A stretch of DNA of 7,974 nt from CAYMFD01 sp964389475 (lineage in GTDB: Bacteria; Bacteroidota; Bacteroidia; Chitinophagales; Saprospiraceae), in the NCBI GenBank assembly GCA_964389475.1, contig CAYMFD010000138.1, positions 1-7,974 of the forward strand, in the 5' to 3' direction. The notes under the pieces are model-generated. The model searched no databases. It had not been told where the DNA came from and was given only the letters and a program-made list of their open reading frames with translations. Positions 1-6,755 of the stretch are shown here, in pieces; within the stretch, counting starts at the first letter, position 1; each line of letters opens with the position of its first letter. Both the position numbers and the translations under genes were made by a program.

Positions 1-1432
1 CACCTGTACTGACGGGTAGGGCTAGATCGGATGCATCGATCCTGAACCACTCTGGAAAAGTAGACTTAGCTATACCAGAAGAAGTACTAGTGTCAAAAGT
101 GCAACTCTGATACACATTAAAGACTAAATCGCCGTCATCTAGGAGAAATACCTTGCCAGGGTTAGGGCTTCTAATAAAGTCATTCGCAAAAGAACCAGAT
201 GCTACGAGGTCGATTAGCCCATCCTCGTTATCTCGATATATCGCAGTAATGAATACATCTTCCGCCACACTCTCACGTGCCACCACATACATATTATCAT
301 CCTCATCAAAGACAGGATTAATAATAGGACTATTGAAGTTGCGAGAAGCGTTGATAATCTTGAGGACATTGAGGTCACTATCTAAAAGAATAAACCAGGA
401 AGGGCACTCTCTATCTGGATTAAAATACGAACAACAGCGAAGAACAATTCTATCCTCTTGGTAAGACATCACATCTACAGAGCCGAAGTTATCTGGTAGT
501 ATATCTGTCAAATCAAGCTTCTGAATAGTATTCCACTCGTAGTCAAATATGGTTACCGTTGCTGCAGATGGAGGGCCTATCCCTTCAAATCTGCGAGCAC
601 GCTGCTGAACAAACACATACCTACCATCACTTGCATTATATGCTAATGGGTCTACGGTGTATTTACCTGACGTATCAGGACTCCAATCATTTAAATAATC
701 ACCACCCCATAAAAGTGTATCTCCACTGATCTCAGTATTTCCAAGACTGTCTGATTTATACAAGAGTAATCGTCCTCTACCATCAGCATTTAAGATACCG
801 TAATCAATTAACTCCCAGCCTTCTTCGTCTACAAAAGCATACTCTCCCCTTACTCTTACCGTCGTAGTAATCAATGGACTTTCTACTGCTGTGCTATCAG
901 CTACATACTCATCTATCAACTGACCGTCGTTTAGATCAAAAGTCTGTATCATGGGATAAAGAGCTGCGCCACCCAAAAGATTAACAAAAGTTGTGGCAAA
1001 CTGTGTTACACGACGACCTCCTTTGACAATTATTCTACTGTCATCAACCCATGCATCGTACATCTTGTACATGTAAGATGTATTACGAGTATCAATAGAG
1101 GTAGACCACAACTTCTCACCTGTATCTACATTAATCTGCTCTATATAATAGCCTACGGCATCTCCTGCTATCAATACCGTCTGGATACTATATAGGTAGT
1201 CTCCTTCGATAAATGAGTGACCTTCGTCTATGCGAGAAAACTGCTCCATACCGTCCCTAATAAAGTCAGATCTTAACTCGTTACTGTAGCTATAACCGAT
1301 CATCGATGAGTCGATGATGACCCTATTCCACACAGGCGTCACCTCCCCAAAGTCTATGGGCTGGTAGTCGCAGCGAACCTGACTCAGAAGAAGGACAGGA
1401 GTACAAATGGTAAATAGTAATATAAATCTCAT
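1..1432 (-). CDS. Secreted PQQ-like beta-propeller repeat protein, 3'-truncated by the window edge
   Basis: An uninterrupted minus-strand frame of 477 codons starts at the ATG at 1432 and runs off the left edge, so the C-terminus is missing. Residues 1-18 (MRFILLFTICTPVLLLSQ) look like a Sec signal peptide; the Cys at 21 lacks a lipobox, so lipidation is unlikely. The mature part contains several blade-like segments in which a hydrophobic strand is followed by an Asp/Gly or Asp/Asn turn: INVDTGEKLW (100-109, the classic PQQ-like repeat), TFDLNDGQLIDEY (164-176), IFDYEWNTIQKLDL (295-308) and LLDSDLNVLKII (349-360). This suggests a beta-propeller that would be periplasmic or exported; no catalytic site is recognisable. 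A type IX secretion C-terminal domain is common on such Bacteroidota proteins, but that part is not in the window. The start lies 56 nt downstream of the lipoprotein stop on the same strand, with a hairpin between them. The fold is inferred from motifs and the function is unknown. Confidence 0.8.
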   Translation of the reverse strand, partial: MRFILLFTICTPVLLLSQVRCDYQPIDFGEVTPVWNRVIIDSSMIGYSYSNELRSDFIRDGMEQFSRIDEGHSFIEGDYLYSIQTVLIAGDAVGYYIEQINVDTGEKLWSTSIDTRNTSYMYKMYDAWVDDSRIIVKGGRRVTQFATTFVNLLGGAALYPMIQTFDLNDGQLIDEYVADSTAVESPLITTTVRVRGEYAFVDEEGWELIDYGILNADGRGRLLLYKSDSLGNTEISGDTLLWGGDYLNDWSPDTSGKYTVDPLAYNASDGRYVFVQQRARRFEGIGPPSAATVTIFDYEWNTIQKLDLTDILPDNFGSVDVMSYQEDRIVLRCCSYFNPDRECPSWFILLDSDLNVLKIINASRNFNSPIINPVFDEDDNMYVVARESVAEDVFITAIYRDNEDGLIDLVASGSFANDFIRSPNPGKVFLLDDGDLVFNVYQSCTFDTSTSSGIAKSTFPEWFRIDASDLALPVSTG

Positions 1433-1449
1433 GTAGCTCAAATTTAAAT

Positions 1450-1476
1450 GAGGAGCTGATAAAAAACCAGCTCCTC
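1450..1476 (-). terminator. 9-bp hairpin between two minus-strand genes, possible terminator or processing site
   Basis: GAGGAGCTG at 1450-1458 and CAGCTCCTC at 1468-1476 are perfect inverted complements enclosing a 9-nt loop. The hairpin begins 12 nt after the lipoprotein stop. On the minus strand it is followed by ATTTAAATTT rather than a clean run of T, and then by the ATG of the beta-propeller gene 17 nt after the stem. It could be a weak intrinsic terminator for the lipoprotein gene, or an intercistronic hairpin that sets relative expression of the two genes. The structure is seen; the role is inferred. Confidence 0.55.
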
Positions 1477-1488
1477 TTGATTTACCTA

Positions 1489-2229
1489 TTAGTTACATCG
1501 TACTAGACAAGCACCTTCTGTATTGAACGGCGGTAGGGGTTGTCCGTTGCATCCTAGGACTGTGCCAGAGCAGCCTTGTATTGTAGCCTTCACAGGATCA
1601 GTAACGATAATATCATCGCCTTCTTTACACCACTCTCGTTCGGTCGTACAGCACCCAGCTACCTGACTACACTCTCTAAAGCGGAAGGTTGAGCCGCCCA
1701 AAATGTTAGGCACTTCACAAAAGCGAGTACAGTTTGTCCTGATTTGAATACTAGTTACTATCTCACCTTCATCGCATGGAGGCATTAAGTCTAATGCACC
1801 GCTAGGTATTCTCATGTGAAGGTCGACAGCCCTGTCATAAACCTCTTCGGCAATCTCGGGTGTAAGTGGACAACTAGGGTTTTCAGGAGACACCTCATAT
1901 TGGTTGTCCTCGAAGTAAATCTTATCTCCACAAGTAGAAACGATAACAATTACTGAATAATCGCAGGGTGGAAAGGTCGGTAATGTGATTGTATACTTAA
2001 CTTCTTCTACCACACAATCATCGTCTTCTGCTGGGCCACATCCATCACTTCGTACTTCGAGCGATTGATTGGATACCAGCGCTTGATCTTCTAGTGGTTC
2101 ATCCACTTCATCGCTACAGGCAACAATTCCCATAACTAACAATGCAAAGCAAAGAACAGGTAGTTTTCTTAGTAGGTTACTAAAAATTGTGTGTGTGTGT
2201 GTGTGTAAAACACGGTTTAGATGAAACAT
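1489..2229 (-). CDS. Cysteine-rich predicted lipoprotein of unknown function, with a CA-repeat in its N-terminus
   Basis: The gene encodes 246 aa and is not a family I recognise. After a short polar start, residues 9-14 read HTHTHT, encoded by a dinucleotide repeat. A basic and hydrophobic signal segment (about 18-37) then ends in the lipobox IVAC, making Cys38 the predicted lipidated residue. The acidic run SDEVDEPLED follows directly and resembles surface-export signals described for Bacteroidota lipoproteins, so outer-membrane surface display is plausible. The mature part holds 16 further cysteines (64, 72, 89, 100, 120, 152, 167, 171, 187, 193, 194, 201, 220, 227, 241, 245), suggesting a small domain held by disulfides. 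The ATG at 2229 is the only plausible start: an in-frame TAA lies 30 nt upstream with no start between, and the next in-frame Met (33) would destroy the signal peptide. No clear Shine-Dalgarno sequence is seen. The beta-propeller gene follows on the same strand. Confidence 0.82.
   Translation of the reverse strand: MFHLNRVLHTHTHTIFSNLLRKLPVLCFALLVMGIVACSDEVDEPLEDQALVSNQSLEVRSDGCGPAEDDDCVVEEVKYTITLPTFPPCDYSVIVIVSTCGDKIYFEDNQYEVSPENPSCPLTPEIAEEVYDRAVDLHMRIPSGALDLMPPCDEGEIVTSIQIRTNCTRFCEVPNILGGSTFRFRECSQVAGCCTTEREWCKEGDDIIVTDPVKATIQGCSGTVLGCNGQPLPPFNTEGACLVRCN
2188..2206 (-). repeat. (CA)9 dinucleotide microsatellite inside the lipoprotein start region
   Basis: The plus strand carries an uninterrupted TG run of 19 nt, which reads as nine CA units plus one A on the coding strand. 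It covers codons 8-14 of the lipoprotein, between its start codon and the signal-peptide core. Loss of one unit makes the frame read AAT TTT TAG just after the repeat. Gain of one unit makes it read through GTA ACC TAC to TAA. Slipped-strand mispairing would therefore switch the gene off cleanly, and a second change could restore it. The repeat is seen directly; the switching is inferred. Confidence 0.9.
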
Positions 2230-2599
2230 AATTATAAGTTTTGCAGAGAAAGCAACTTAAAAGCCTCCCCTAAATGAGTCATAGAAAAATAATGATTGGA
2301 ATTAAGCGAGAGTTCTACCTGAGTATTATTCTTAACATTTTCTTAAGTGGAAGAGAGGGGTGTTTATTCGTCGATGCGTTTATTTGTCGATTGGTCGATG
2401 TGTGATATTCGTAGATGCGTCAATCGCAGCTGAGGCAAAACCTTGCTGCTCGCCAATCTCGTCGATGCGTCGATTTGCTTATTCGTAGATTCGCTTATTT
2501 GTCATATTGGGATATTCGTCGATGCGTATTATTGGCCATTGAGCAAGCGCAGCGTCGTCGAAATGTCCGATATGCGGGGTGCCGTTTGCGGTGTGCGAG
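2230..2599. other. Spacer between mutY and the lipoprotein gene, without a credible gene
   Basis: This 370-nt stretch must hold the 3' end of the gyrA-mutY transcript and the promoter of the lipoprotein gene. Nearest the lipoprotein (2230-2340) it is AT-rich with no clear TAnnTTTG box on the minus strand. A weak 5-bp hairpin, CTTAA/TTAAG, sits at 2331-2347. The middle (2363-2534) is a degenerate octamer tract, listed separately. The part next to mutY (2540-2599) is GC-richer and shows no T-tailed terminator. A plus-strand frame across the region encodes an Arg-rich peptide that simply reads the repeats and is not supported as a gene. Confidence 0.6.
2363..2534 (+). repeat. Tract of degenerate 8-bp tandem repeats (TCGATGCG / TTTATTTG type)
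   Basis: Reading from 2363, the plus strand breaks into 8-mers of the form NNNATNYG: TTTATTCG, TCGATGCG, TTTATTTG, then TCGATTGG and TCGATGTG. After a 9-nt unit it continues with TAGATGCG. The pattern resumes at 2462 and runs through a dozen more units to 2534, with further single-base insertions that make 9-nt units at 2403 and 2502. TCGATGCG occurs exactly at 2371, 2462 and 2519. The tract is interrupted at 2428-2460 by a stretch that can fold (GCAGC 2426-2430 with GCTGC 2445-2449, and AGG 2433-2435 with CCT 2441-2443). Octamer period with variable bases at fixed positions is unlike a CRISPR array or a coding sequence. From memory, similar octamer strings are common between genes in Bacteroidota; their role is not established. 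Confidence 0.75.
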
Positions 2600-3667
2600 C
2601 TAATACGTATACAGAGGCTTGAGCTCTACCCAAGCATGGCGTATCAGTCGGGGAAAAGCATAATCAGCAACGTCATCTAGCGAAACCCGCGTGTAGCCAT
2701 CGTGTGCTGGCAAGTCGTGATCTACATGCGCTATACTTATGGTCGCACGGATATGCTGGTGGGTAAGCGTCTGCTTAAAGATTTTAGACTTGGTAACCTT
2801 TTCGATATCAAAGCCCAGGTCTGCCCAGGCTCTAGTTGGTGGCACATCGTCCGATGCTGTCTCTATCATCGGCCACTCGTACAGACCCGCCCAGATATCA
2901 CCTTCTTCGCGTCTAGCTAACAAGGTATGCTGACCCTTATCGATCAAAAATAGATAGTGAAAATACCTAGTTCGCTTCTTGAGTTTCTTAGCCTTGACAG
3001 GTAATATGGCTACAGTATCTCGCTGATGTGCTAGGCAGTCGTCCTGTAGTGGACAGTCGCCACATATAGGATTGCGTGGCACACATTGCAGGGCCCCGAA
3101 GTCCATGATGGCCTGGTTAAAACTAGCAGGATCATCATGATCCAGCAAGGCATCTACCTGGGTCTGGACATACTTCTTACCAGCCGTTGTGTCGATGGGT
3201 AAGTGGCTGTCGTAGAGCCTACTGATCACTCGCATGACATTACCATCGACCACACCATACGGTAGTCCGTAAGCAAAACTAGCAATGGCGGCGGCCGTGT
3301 AGGGACCAACACCTGGGAGGCTCAACAAGCCGCCATAATCCGCAGGAAAAACACCTTGATACTCATCAACCACCTTGCGGGCAGCGGCATGTAGATTGCG
3401 TGCCCTAGAGTAATAGCCCAAGCCTTCCCATAACTTAAATACCTCCTCTTGAGAAGCGGCTGCAAGATCTGCGACGGACGGATAGGTAGCAACGAAGCGT
3501 TGCCAGTATGGCCTACCCTGTGCTACCCTAGTCTGCTGTAGGATGATTTCACTCAGCCAGATTTGGTAAGGATCATTAGAGGCTTTCCACGGAAGGTCTC
3601 TAGTAATAGTAGCCGACCACTCATACAGTCTGGCGACTAAAGAGTGGACAGGCTTCTTATTCTGCAT
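2600..3667 (-). CDS. mutY: A/G-specific adenine DNA glycosylase MutY
   Basis: This protein removes adenine misincorporated opposite 8-oxoguanine, preventing G:C to T:A transversions as part of the GO repair pathway. At 355 aa it has the usual family length. Residues 37-49 (IWLSEIILQQTRV) carry the catalytic Glu40. The helix-hairpin-helix is LPGVGPYTAAAIASFAYG (117-134), followed by VVDGNVMRVISRL with catalytic Asp141. A 4Fe-4S loop follows with Cys195, 202, 205 and 211 in C-x6-C-x2-C-x5-C spacing. From about 235 to the end lies the NUDIX-like 8-oxoG recognition domain, with GDIWAGLYEWP (256-266) and the LTHQHIRA segment (301-308). The frame is intact. The ATG is 11 nt past the gyrA stop, so the two are probably co-transcribed with mutY translated from the gyrA message. 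Identification is firm. Confidence 0.97.
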   Translation of the reverse strand: MQNKKPVHSLVARLYEWSATITRDLPWKASNDPYQIWLSEIILQQTRVAQGRPYWQRFVATYPSVADLAAASQEEVFKLWEGLGYYSRARNLHAAARKVVDEYQGVFPADYGGLLSLPGVGPYTAAAIASFAYGLPYGVVDGNVMRVISRLYDSHLPIDTTAGKKYVQTQVDALLDHDDPASFNQAIMDFGALQCVPRNPICGDCPLQDDCLAHQRDTVAILPVKAKKLKKRTRYFHYLFLIDKGQHTLLARREEGDIWAGLYEWPMIETASDDVPPTRAWADLGFDIEKVTKSKIFKQTLTHQHIRATISIAHVDHDLPAHDGYTRVSLDDVADYAFPRLIRHAWVELKPLYTY

Positions 3668-3678
3668 GCTTGGTAGAC

Positions 3679-6147
3679 TTACTCTTCTTCTTCGTCGTTA
3701 CCACCATTAGCGATGATAGCTACATCGGCGATATTGTCCTTCTTACCGAGCTTGATGAGACGTACACCTTGCGTAGCACGACCCATGACACGGAGGTCAC
3801 TTATCTTGGTACGTATCATGATACCATCCTCTGTCGTGATAAAGAGTCCATCGGCCTCGCTTACTCCCTTGAGAGCGACTACCTGGCCCGTCTTGTCGGT
3901 GACTTTCATGGTACGGACACCCTTACCACCACGGTTGGTCTTACGATACTCCTCTAGTGGCGATCGCTTACCATATCCTTTACCACTGACCACAAGCACG
4001 CTGTAATCCACATCACTAGGATCAGAAACGCTGATCATATTGACGATCTCGTCACCATCACCATCTAGGACCATACCCTTGACACCAGCGGCGGATCTAC
4101 CCATACTACGTACGGCACTCTCATCAAATCGGATGGCACGGCCACCAAGGTTAGCCATCAGTATCTCGCTCTCTCCATTGGTCAATTTGGCCTCAAGTAG
4201 TGTATCTCCCTCTCGTATGGTAATGGCGTTGATACCATTGGTACGAGGTCTAGAGAATGCTTCTACCGGCGTCTTTTTGACGATACCCTGCTTGGTACAG
4301 AAGAAGATGTAATTGTTATTCTGGTATTCCTCATCAGTAAGGTCTTCGATCTTGATGTATGCCTTGATCTTGTCTTCCTTAGGCAGTTGTATCAGATTTT
4401 GGATGACCCGACCTTGACTAGTTTTGGAACCCTCGGGAATCTCGTAGACTCGCATCCAGAAGCATCGACCCTGCTCTGTAAACAGGAGTAGGTAGTTGTG
4501 ATTATGCGCTACGAATAAGTGCTCGACCTGATCTTTATCTCTCGTCTTACTACCACGAGATCCTGTACCCCCACGGCCCTGCGACTTGAACTCGCTGACC
4601 TTGGTCCGCTTGATATACCCCAGCTCACTGATAGAGATAACTACCTCATCATTAGGGATCATGTCTTCTATGCTGATCTCGTCGTCAGCATAGTGAATGT
4701 CCGTACGTCGCTCGTCCCCGTACTTTTCTCTGACCTCTCCTAGCTCTTCCTTGACGATGTCGCGCTGCATCTGCTCACTCTCCAGGATAGACTTAAGGTA
4801 GTCTATCTTCTTCATCAGCTCGTCATACTCAGCTTGTATCTTATCGACCTCTAGAGATACGAGTTTCTGCAGGCGCATCTCGAGGATGGCCCGAGCTTGG
4901 ATCTCGGATAGCTCAAATGCTGACATCAAGCCTTCTCGTGCTTCTTCGACTGTCTTGCTGTTACGGATGATCTTGATGACCTCATCGATATTGGCCAGGG
5001 CGATAAGCAATCCCTCTAGGATGTGTGCTCTCTCCTCCGCCTTGCGTAGATCGAACTGTGTACGCCTAACGATGACCTCTAGTCTAAACTTGATAAACTC
5101 GGTAATCAGCTGCTTAAGATTGAGCTGTACTGGCCGACCATTGACTAAGGCGATATTATTGACACCATATGATGACTGCAGCGGTGTATACTTGTATAGT
5201 TTACTCAGTACGACGTTAGCCATACTGTCGCGTTTGATCTCGACGACGATCCGTAGACCTGTACGATCTGACTCATCACGTAGATCGCTAATGCCCGAAA
5301 TCTTACCTTCATTTACGAGGTCGGCCATCTTGGCGACTAGGTTGGCCTTATTGACTTGATAAGGGATCTCTGTAATGATGATCCGCTCACGACCATTGTT
5401 ATCCTCAATCGAGGCTTTGGCACGGACTACAACTCGTCCTCTACCTGTCTCAAATGCCTCCTTGACCCCTGAATACCCGTATATAGTGCCACCTGTGGGG
5501 AAATCTGGGGCCTTTACATACTGCATCAACTCCTCGATGGTAATATCAGGATTATCTACTGTAGCTATAGCTCCATCGACCACCTCACGGAGGTTGTGTG
5601 GCAGCATATTAGTCGCCATACCCACGGCGATACCTGATGCTCCATTGACTAGTAGGTTCGGAATACGGGCTGGTAGTACTGTTGGTTCCTTGAGTGTATC
5701 ATCAAAATTAAGCTCGAAGTCGACGGTGTCTTTCTTGAGGTCAGATAGTATCTCAGCACTTATCTTCTCCAGCTTGGCCTCTGTGTATCGCATCGCTGCT
5801 GGGCTATCGCCGTCCATCGATCCGAAGTTACCTTGACCATCTACTAGCGGATATCGCAAGGACCAGTCCTGTGCCATACGTACCATGGCATCATAAACCG
5901 ATGTATCACCATGTGGGTGGTACTTACCGAGCACCTCTCCTACAATACGAGCAGACTTCTTATGTGACTTACTATTGGTTAATCCTAGCTCCTCCATCCC
6001 GTAGAGTACACGGCGATGTACAGGCTTGAGACCGTCCCTCACATCAGGTAGGGCTCTGGACACGATTACTGACATCGAATAGTCGATGTAGGCAGACCGC
6101 ATCTGATCTTCGATATTAATCGGAATTATACGTTGATTATCAGACAT
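3679..6147 (-). CDS. gyrA: DNA gyrase subunit A
   Basis: GyrA is the DNA cleavage and reunion subunit of the A2B2 gyrase that introduces negative supercoils using ATP hydrolysed by GyrB. The 822-aa product begins with the usual winged-helix domain. The quinolone region is GKYHPHGDTSVYD, with Thr82 and Asp86 at the positions of E. coli Ser83 and Asp87. The active-site Tyr121 lies in AAMRYTE. Tower and coiled-coil segments run to about 490. The C-terminal DNA-wrapping propeller starts with the GyrA box at 523-529, here QGRGGTG rather than the classic QRRGGKG, and has blade motifs such as SMGRSAAGVKGM (681-692), NRGGKGVRTMKV and RVMGRATQGVRL. It ends in the acidic tail NDEEEEE. The full propeller and box favour GyrA over ParC. 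mutY follows 11 nt downstream. A Bacteroidota-type promoter box lies about 35-45 nt upstream. The frame is intact and the call is firm. Confidence 0.97.
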   Translation of the reverse strand: MSDNQRIIPINIEDQMRSAYIDYSMSVIVSRALPDVRDGLKPVHRRVLYGMEELGLTNSKSHKKSARIVGEVLGKYHPHGDTSVYDAMVRMAQDWSLRYPLVDGQGNFGSMDGDSPAAMRYTEAKLEKISAEILSDLKKDTVDFELNFDDTLKEPTVLPARIPNLLVNGASGIAVGMATNMLPHNLREVVDGAIATVDNPDITIEELMQYVKAPDFPTGGTIYGYSGVKEAFETGRGRVVVRAKASIEDNNGRERIIITEIPYQVNKANLVAKMADLVNEGKISGISDLRDESDRTGLRIVVEIKRDSMANVVLSKLYKYTPLQSSYGVNNIALVNGRPVQLNLKQLITEFIKFRLEVIVRRTQFDLRKAEERAHILEGLLIALANIDEVIKIIRNSKTVEEAREGLMSAFELSEIQARAILEMRLQKLVSLEVDKIQAEYDELMKKIDYLKSILESEQMQRDIVKEELGEVREKYGDERRTDIHYADDEISIEDMIPNDEVVISISELGYIKRTKVSEFKSQGRGGTGSRGSKTRDKDQVEHLFVAHNHNYLLLFTEQGRCFWMRVYEIPEGSKTSQGRVIQNLIQLPKEDKIKAYIKIEDLTDEEYQNNNYIFFCTKQGIVKKTPVEAFSRPRTNGINAITIREGDTLLEAKLTNGESEILMANLGGRAIRFDESAVRSMGRSAAGVKGMVLDGDGDEIVNMISVSDPSDVDYSVLVVSGKGYGKRSPLEEYRKTNRGGKGVRTMKVTDKTGQVVALKGVSEADGLFITTEDGIMIRTKISDLRVMGRATQGVRLIKLGKKDNIADVAIIANGGNDEEEE

Positions 6148-6182
6148 TTATAAAAATGCTTTTTTGTCAAATTGTAAGTGTG

Positions 6183-6190
6183 CGAAAGTA
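6183..6190 (-). promoter_or_regulatory. Possible -7 promoter element for gyrA
   Basis: On the minus strand these bases read TACTTTCG, one mismatch from the Bacteroidota -7 consensus TAnnTTTG. They lie 35-42 nt before the gyrA ATG, which would leave a leader of roughly 30 nt. The expected -33 region, about 20 nt further upstream, has only a weak CCTTTTC and no clear TTTG. The -7 match is seen; promoter function is inferred. Confidence 0.45.
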
Positions 6191-6349
6191 CAAAAAATAG
6201 ACGGTGAAAAGGATCTATCATGAGGGTTTTATTGCGAGAAAGCACCTTTATAAGGTATTGATAAGCAAACTATTATACATTAACAATTATATGACACGTA
6301 ATGGCCTGACTGATAGGCTGTAGATGGTGATCCACTATGGTCAATTAAT

Positions 6350-6363
6350 CCGTTCTAGAACGG
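6350..6363. repeat. Perfect 14-bp palindrome, possible operator
   Basis: CCGTTCTAGAACGG is its own reverse complement with no spacer. It lies about 200 nt upstream of the gyrA start and about 610 nt upstream of the MerR-family start. A symmetric site of this size could bind a dimeric regulator, but no known operator is recognised and no promoter is evident beside it. Confidence 0.4.
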
Positions 6364-6496
6364 GGGCTGTAAAAGAGTGGTGTAGGTGATGGGGTTGATC
6401 AATATTAGCATATCACTCAATATTGTCTATCAAGGTAGAAAAGAAATTTATGGTTGTGACTTAACGTCTGTTACCATTTGTAGGTACAAAATTGAC

Positions 6497-6562
6497 TTCC
6501 GATTGTGTAGCCAATGTCGGAAAGGCCCGACAGGCCTACTTCTTTTGCTAGATCAAAAGAAG
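6497..6562. repeat. Cluster of hairpins, probably a dispersed palindromic repeat element
   Basis: Three stems overlap or abut. Stem A pairs TTCCGATTG (6497-6505) with CAA (6512-6514) and TCGGAA (6517-6522), with a 2-nt bulge. Stem B pairs TGTCGG (6515-6520) with CCGACA (6527-6532) and shares bases with A, so A and B exclude each other. Stem C pairs CTTCTTTTG (6539-6547) with CAAAAGAAG (6554-6562), nine perfect pairs around a 6-nt loop. Stem C resembles the TTCTTTTG...CAAAAGAA palindromes that recur between genes in many bacteria, which is from memory and unchecked. It could act as a terminator-like or REP-like element. Confidence 0.55.
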
Positions 6563-6591
6563 CCAAAAATCATGTCGCTGTGAGGAGATTC

Positions 6592-6666
6592 TTGGCCTCT
6601 TGATGATCGAAAGAGATCAATAAATGCTTGGTATAGTAAAGCCTCCATGGGTATCAATGAGGCCAA
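6592..6666. repeat. Long imperfect inverted repeat enclosing smaller hairpins
   Basis: TTGGCCTCTTGAT at 6592-6604 pairs with ATCAATGAGGCCAA at 6653-6666, giving 13 base pairs with one bulged base (6658). The enclosed 48 nt include GATC/GATC around GAAAGA (6605-6618) and GCTT/AAGC (6626-6642), so the whole 75 nt can be drawn as a branched structure. It could be a structured RNA, a miniature mobile element with terminal inverted repeats, or part of the same repeat element as the hairpins 30 nt upstream. It is not a tRNA: no anticodon arm or T-loop fits. Confidence 0.5.
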
Positions 6667-6755
6667 TATCGATCTAGTGTCGTGTCAAAATTGCTTTTAT
6701 TTTCTGGTAAAGAACAATGTGCAGGCCTCTGAAAAGTGTAGGTGTTTTATGCCGT

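Noticed and set aside
153..464. Plus-strand 103-codon frame at the left end
   Set aside because: It lies opposite the continuous 477-codon frame of the secreted propeller protein and is Ser/Leu/Arg-rich shadow sequence.
2363..2534. CRISPR array
   Set aside because: The repeated unit is only 8 bp, degenerate, and has no unique spacers of regular 30-40 nt length.
2415..2603. Plus-strand 62-codon frame rich in Arg next to mutY
   Set aside because: It reads through the octamer repeats and overlaps the mutY stop; composition follows the repeats and no domain is visible.
4886..5836. Long plus-strand open frames opposite gyrA (4886-5359 and 5375-5836)
   Set aside because: They are antisense to a firmly identified gene, are rich in Ser/Arg/Leu as expected from reading the opposite strand, and show no known domain.
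5893..5910. Thr82 of GyrA as a fluoroquinolone-resistance substitution
   Set aside because: Threonine at this position is, from memory, the wild-type state in several Flavobacteriia, and Asp86 is intact, so no resistance is inferred.
3679..6147. ParC rather than GyrA
   Set aside because: The presence of a GyrA-box-like motif, a full-length six-blade-type C-terminal region and an acidic tail fits GyrA; no parE neighbour is seen.
6386..6583. Plus-strand 65-codon frame in the divergent spacer
   Set aside because: Its C-terminal part is the translation of the hairpin cluster (LLLLLDQKKPK), its N-terminal part resembles nothing, and it has no ribosome site.
6592..6666. tRNA or tRNA-like gene
   Set aside because: Length and outer stem are suggestive, but no anticodon arm, no GTTCRA T-loop and no D-loop GG can be placed on either strand.
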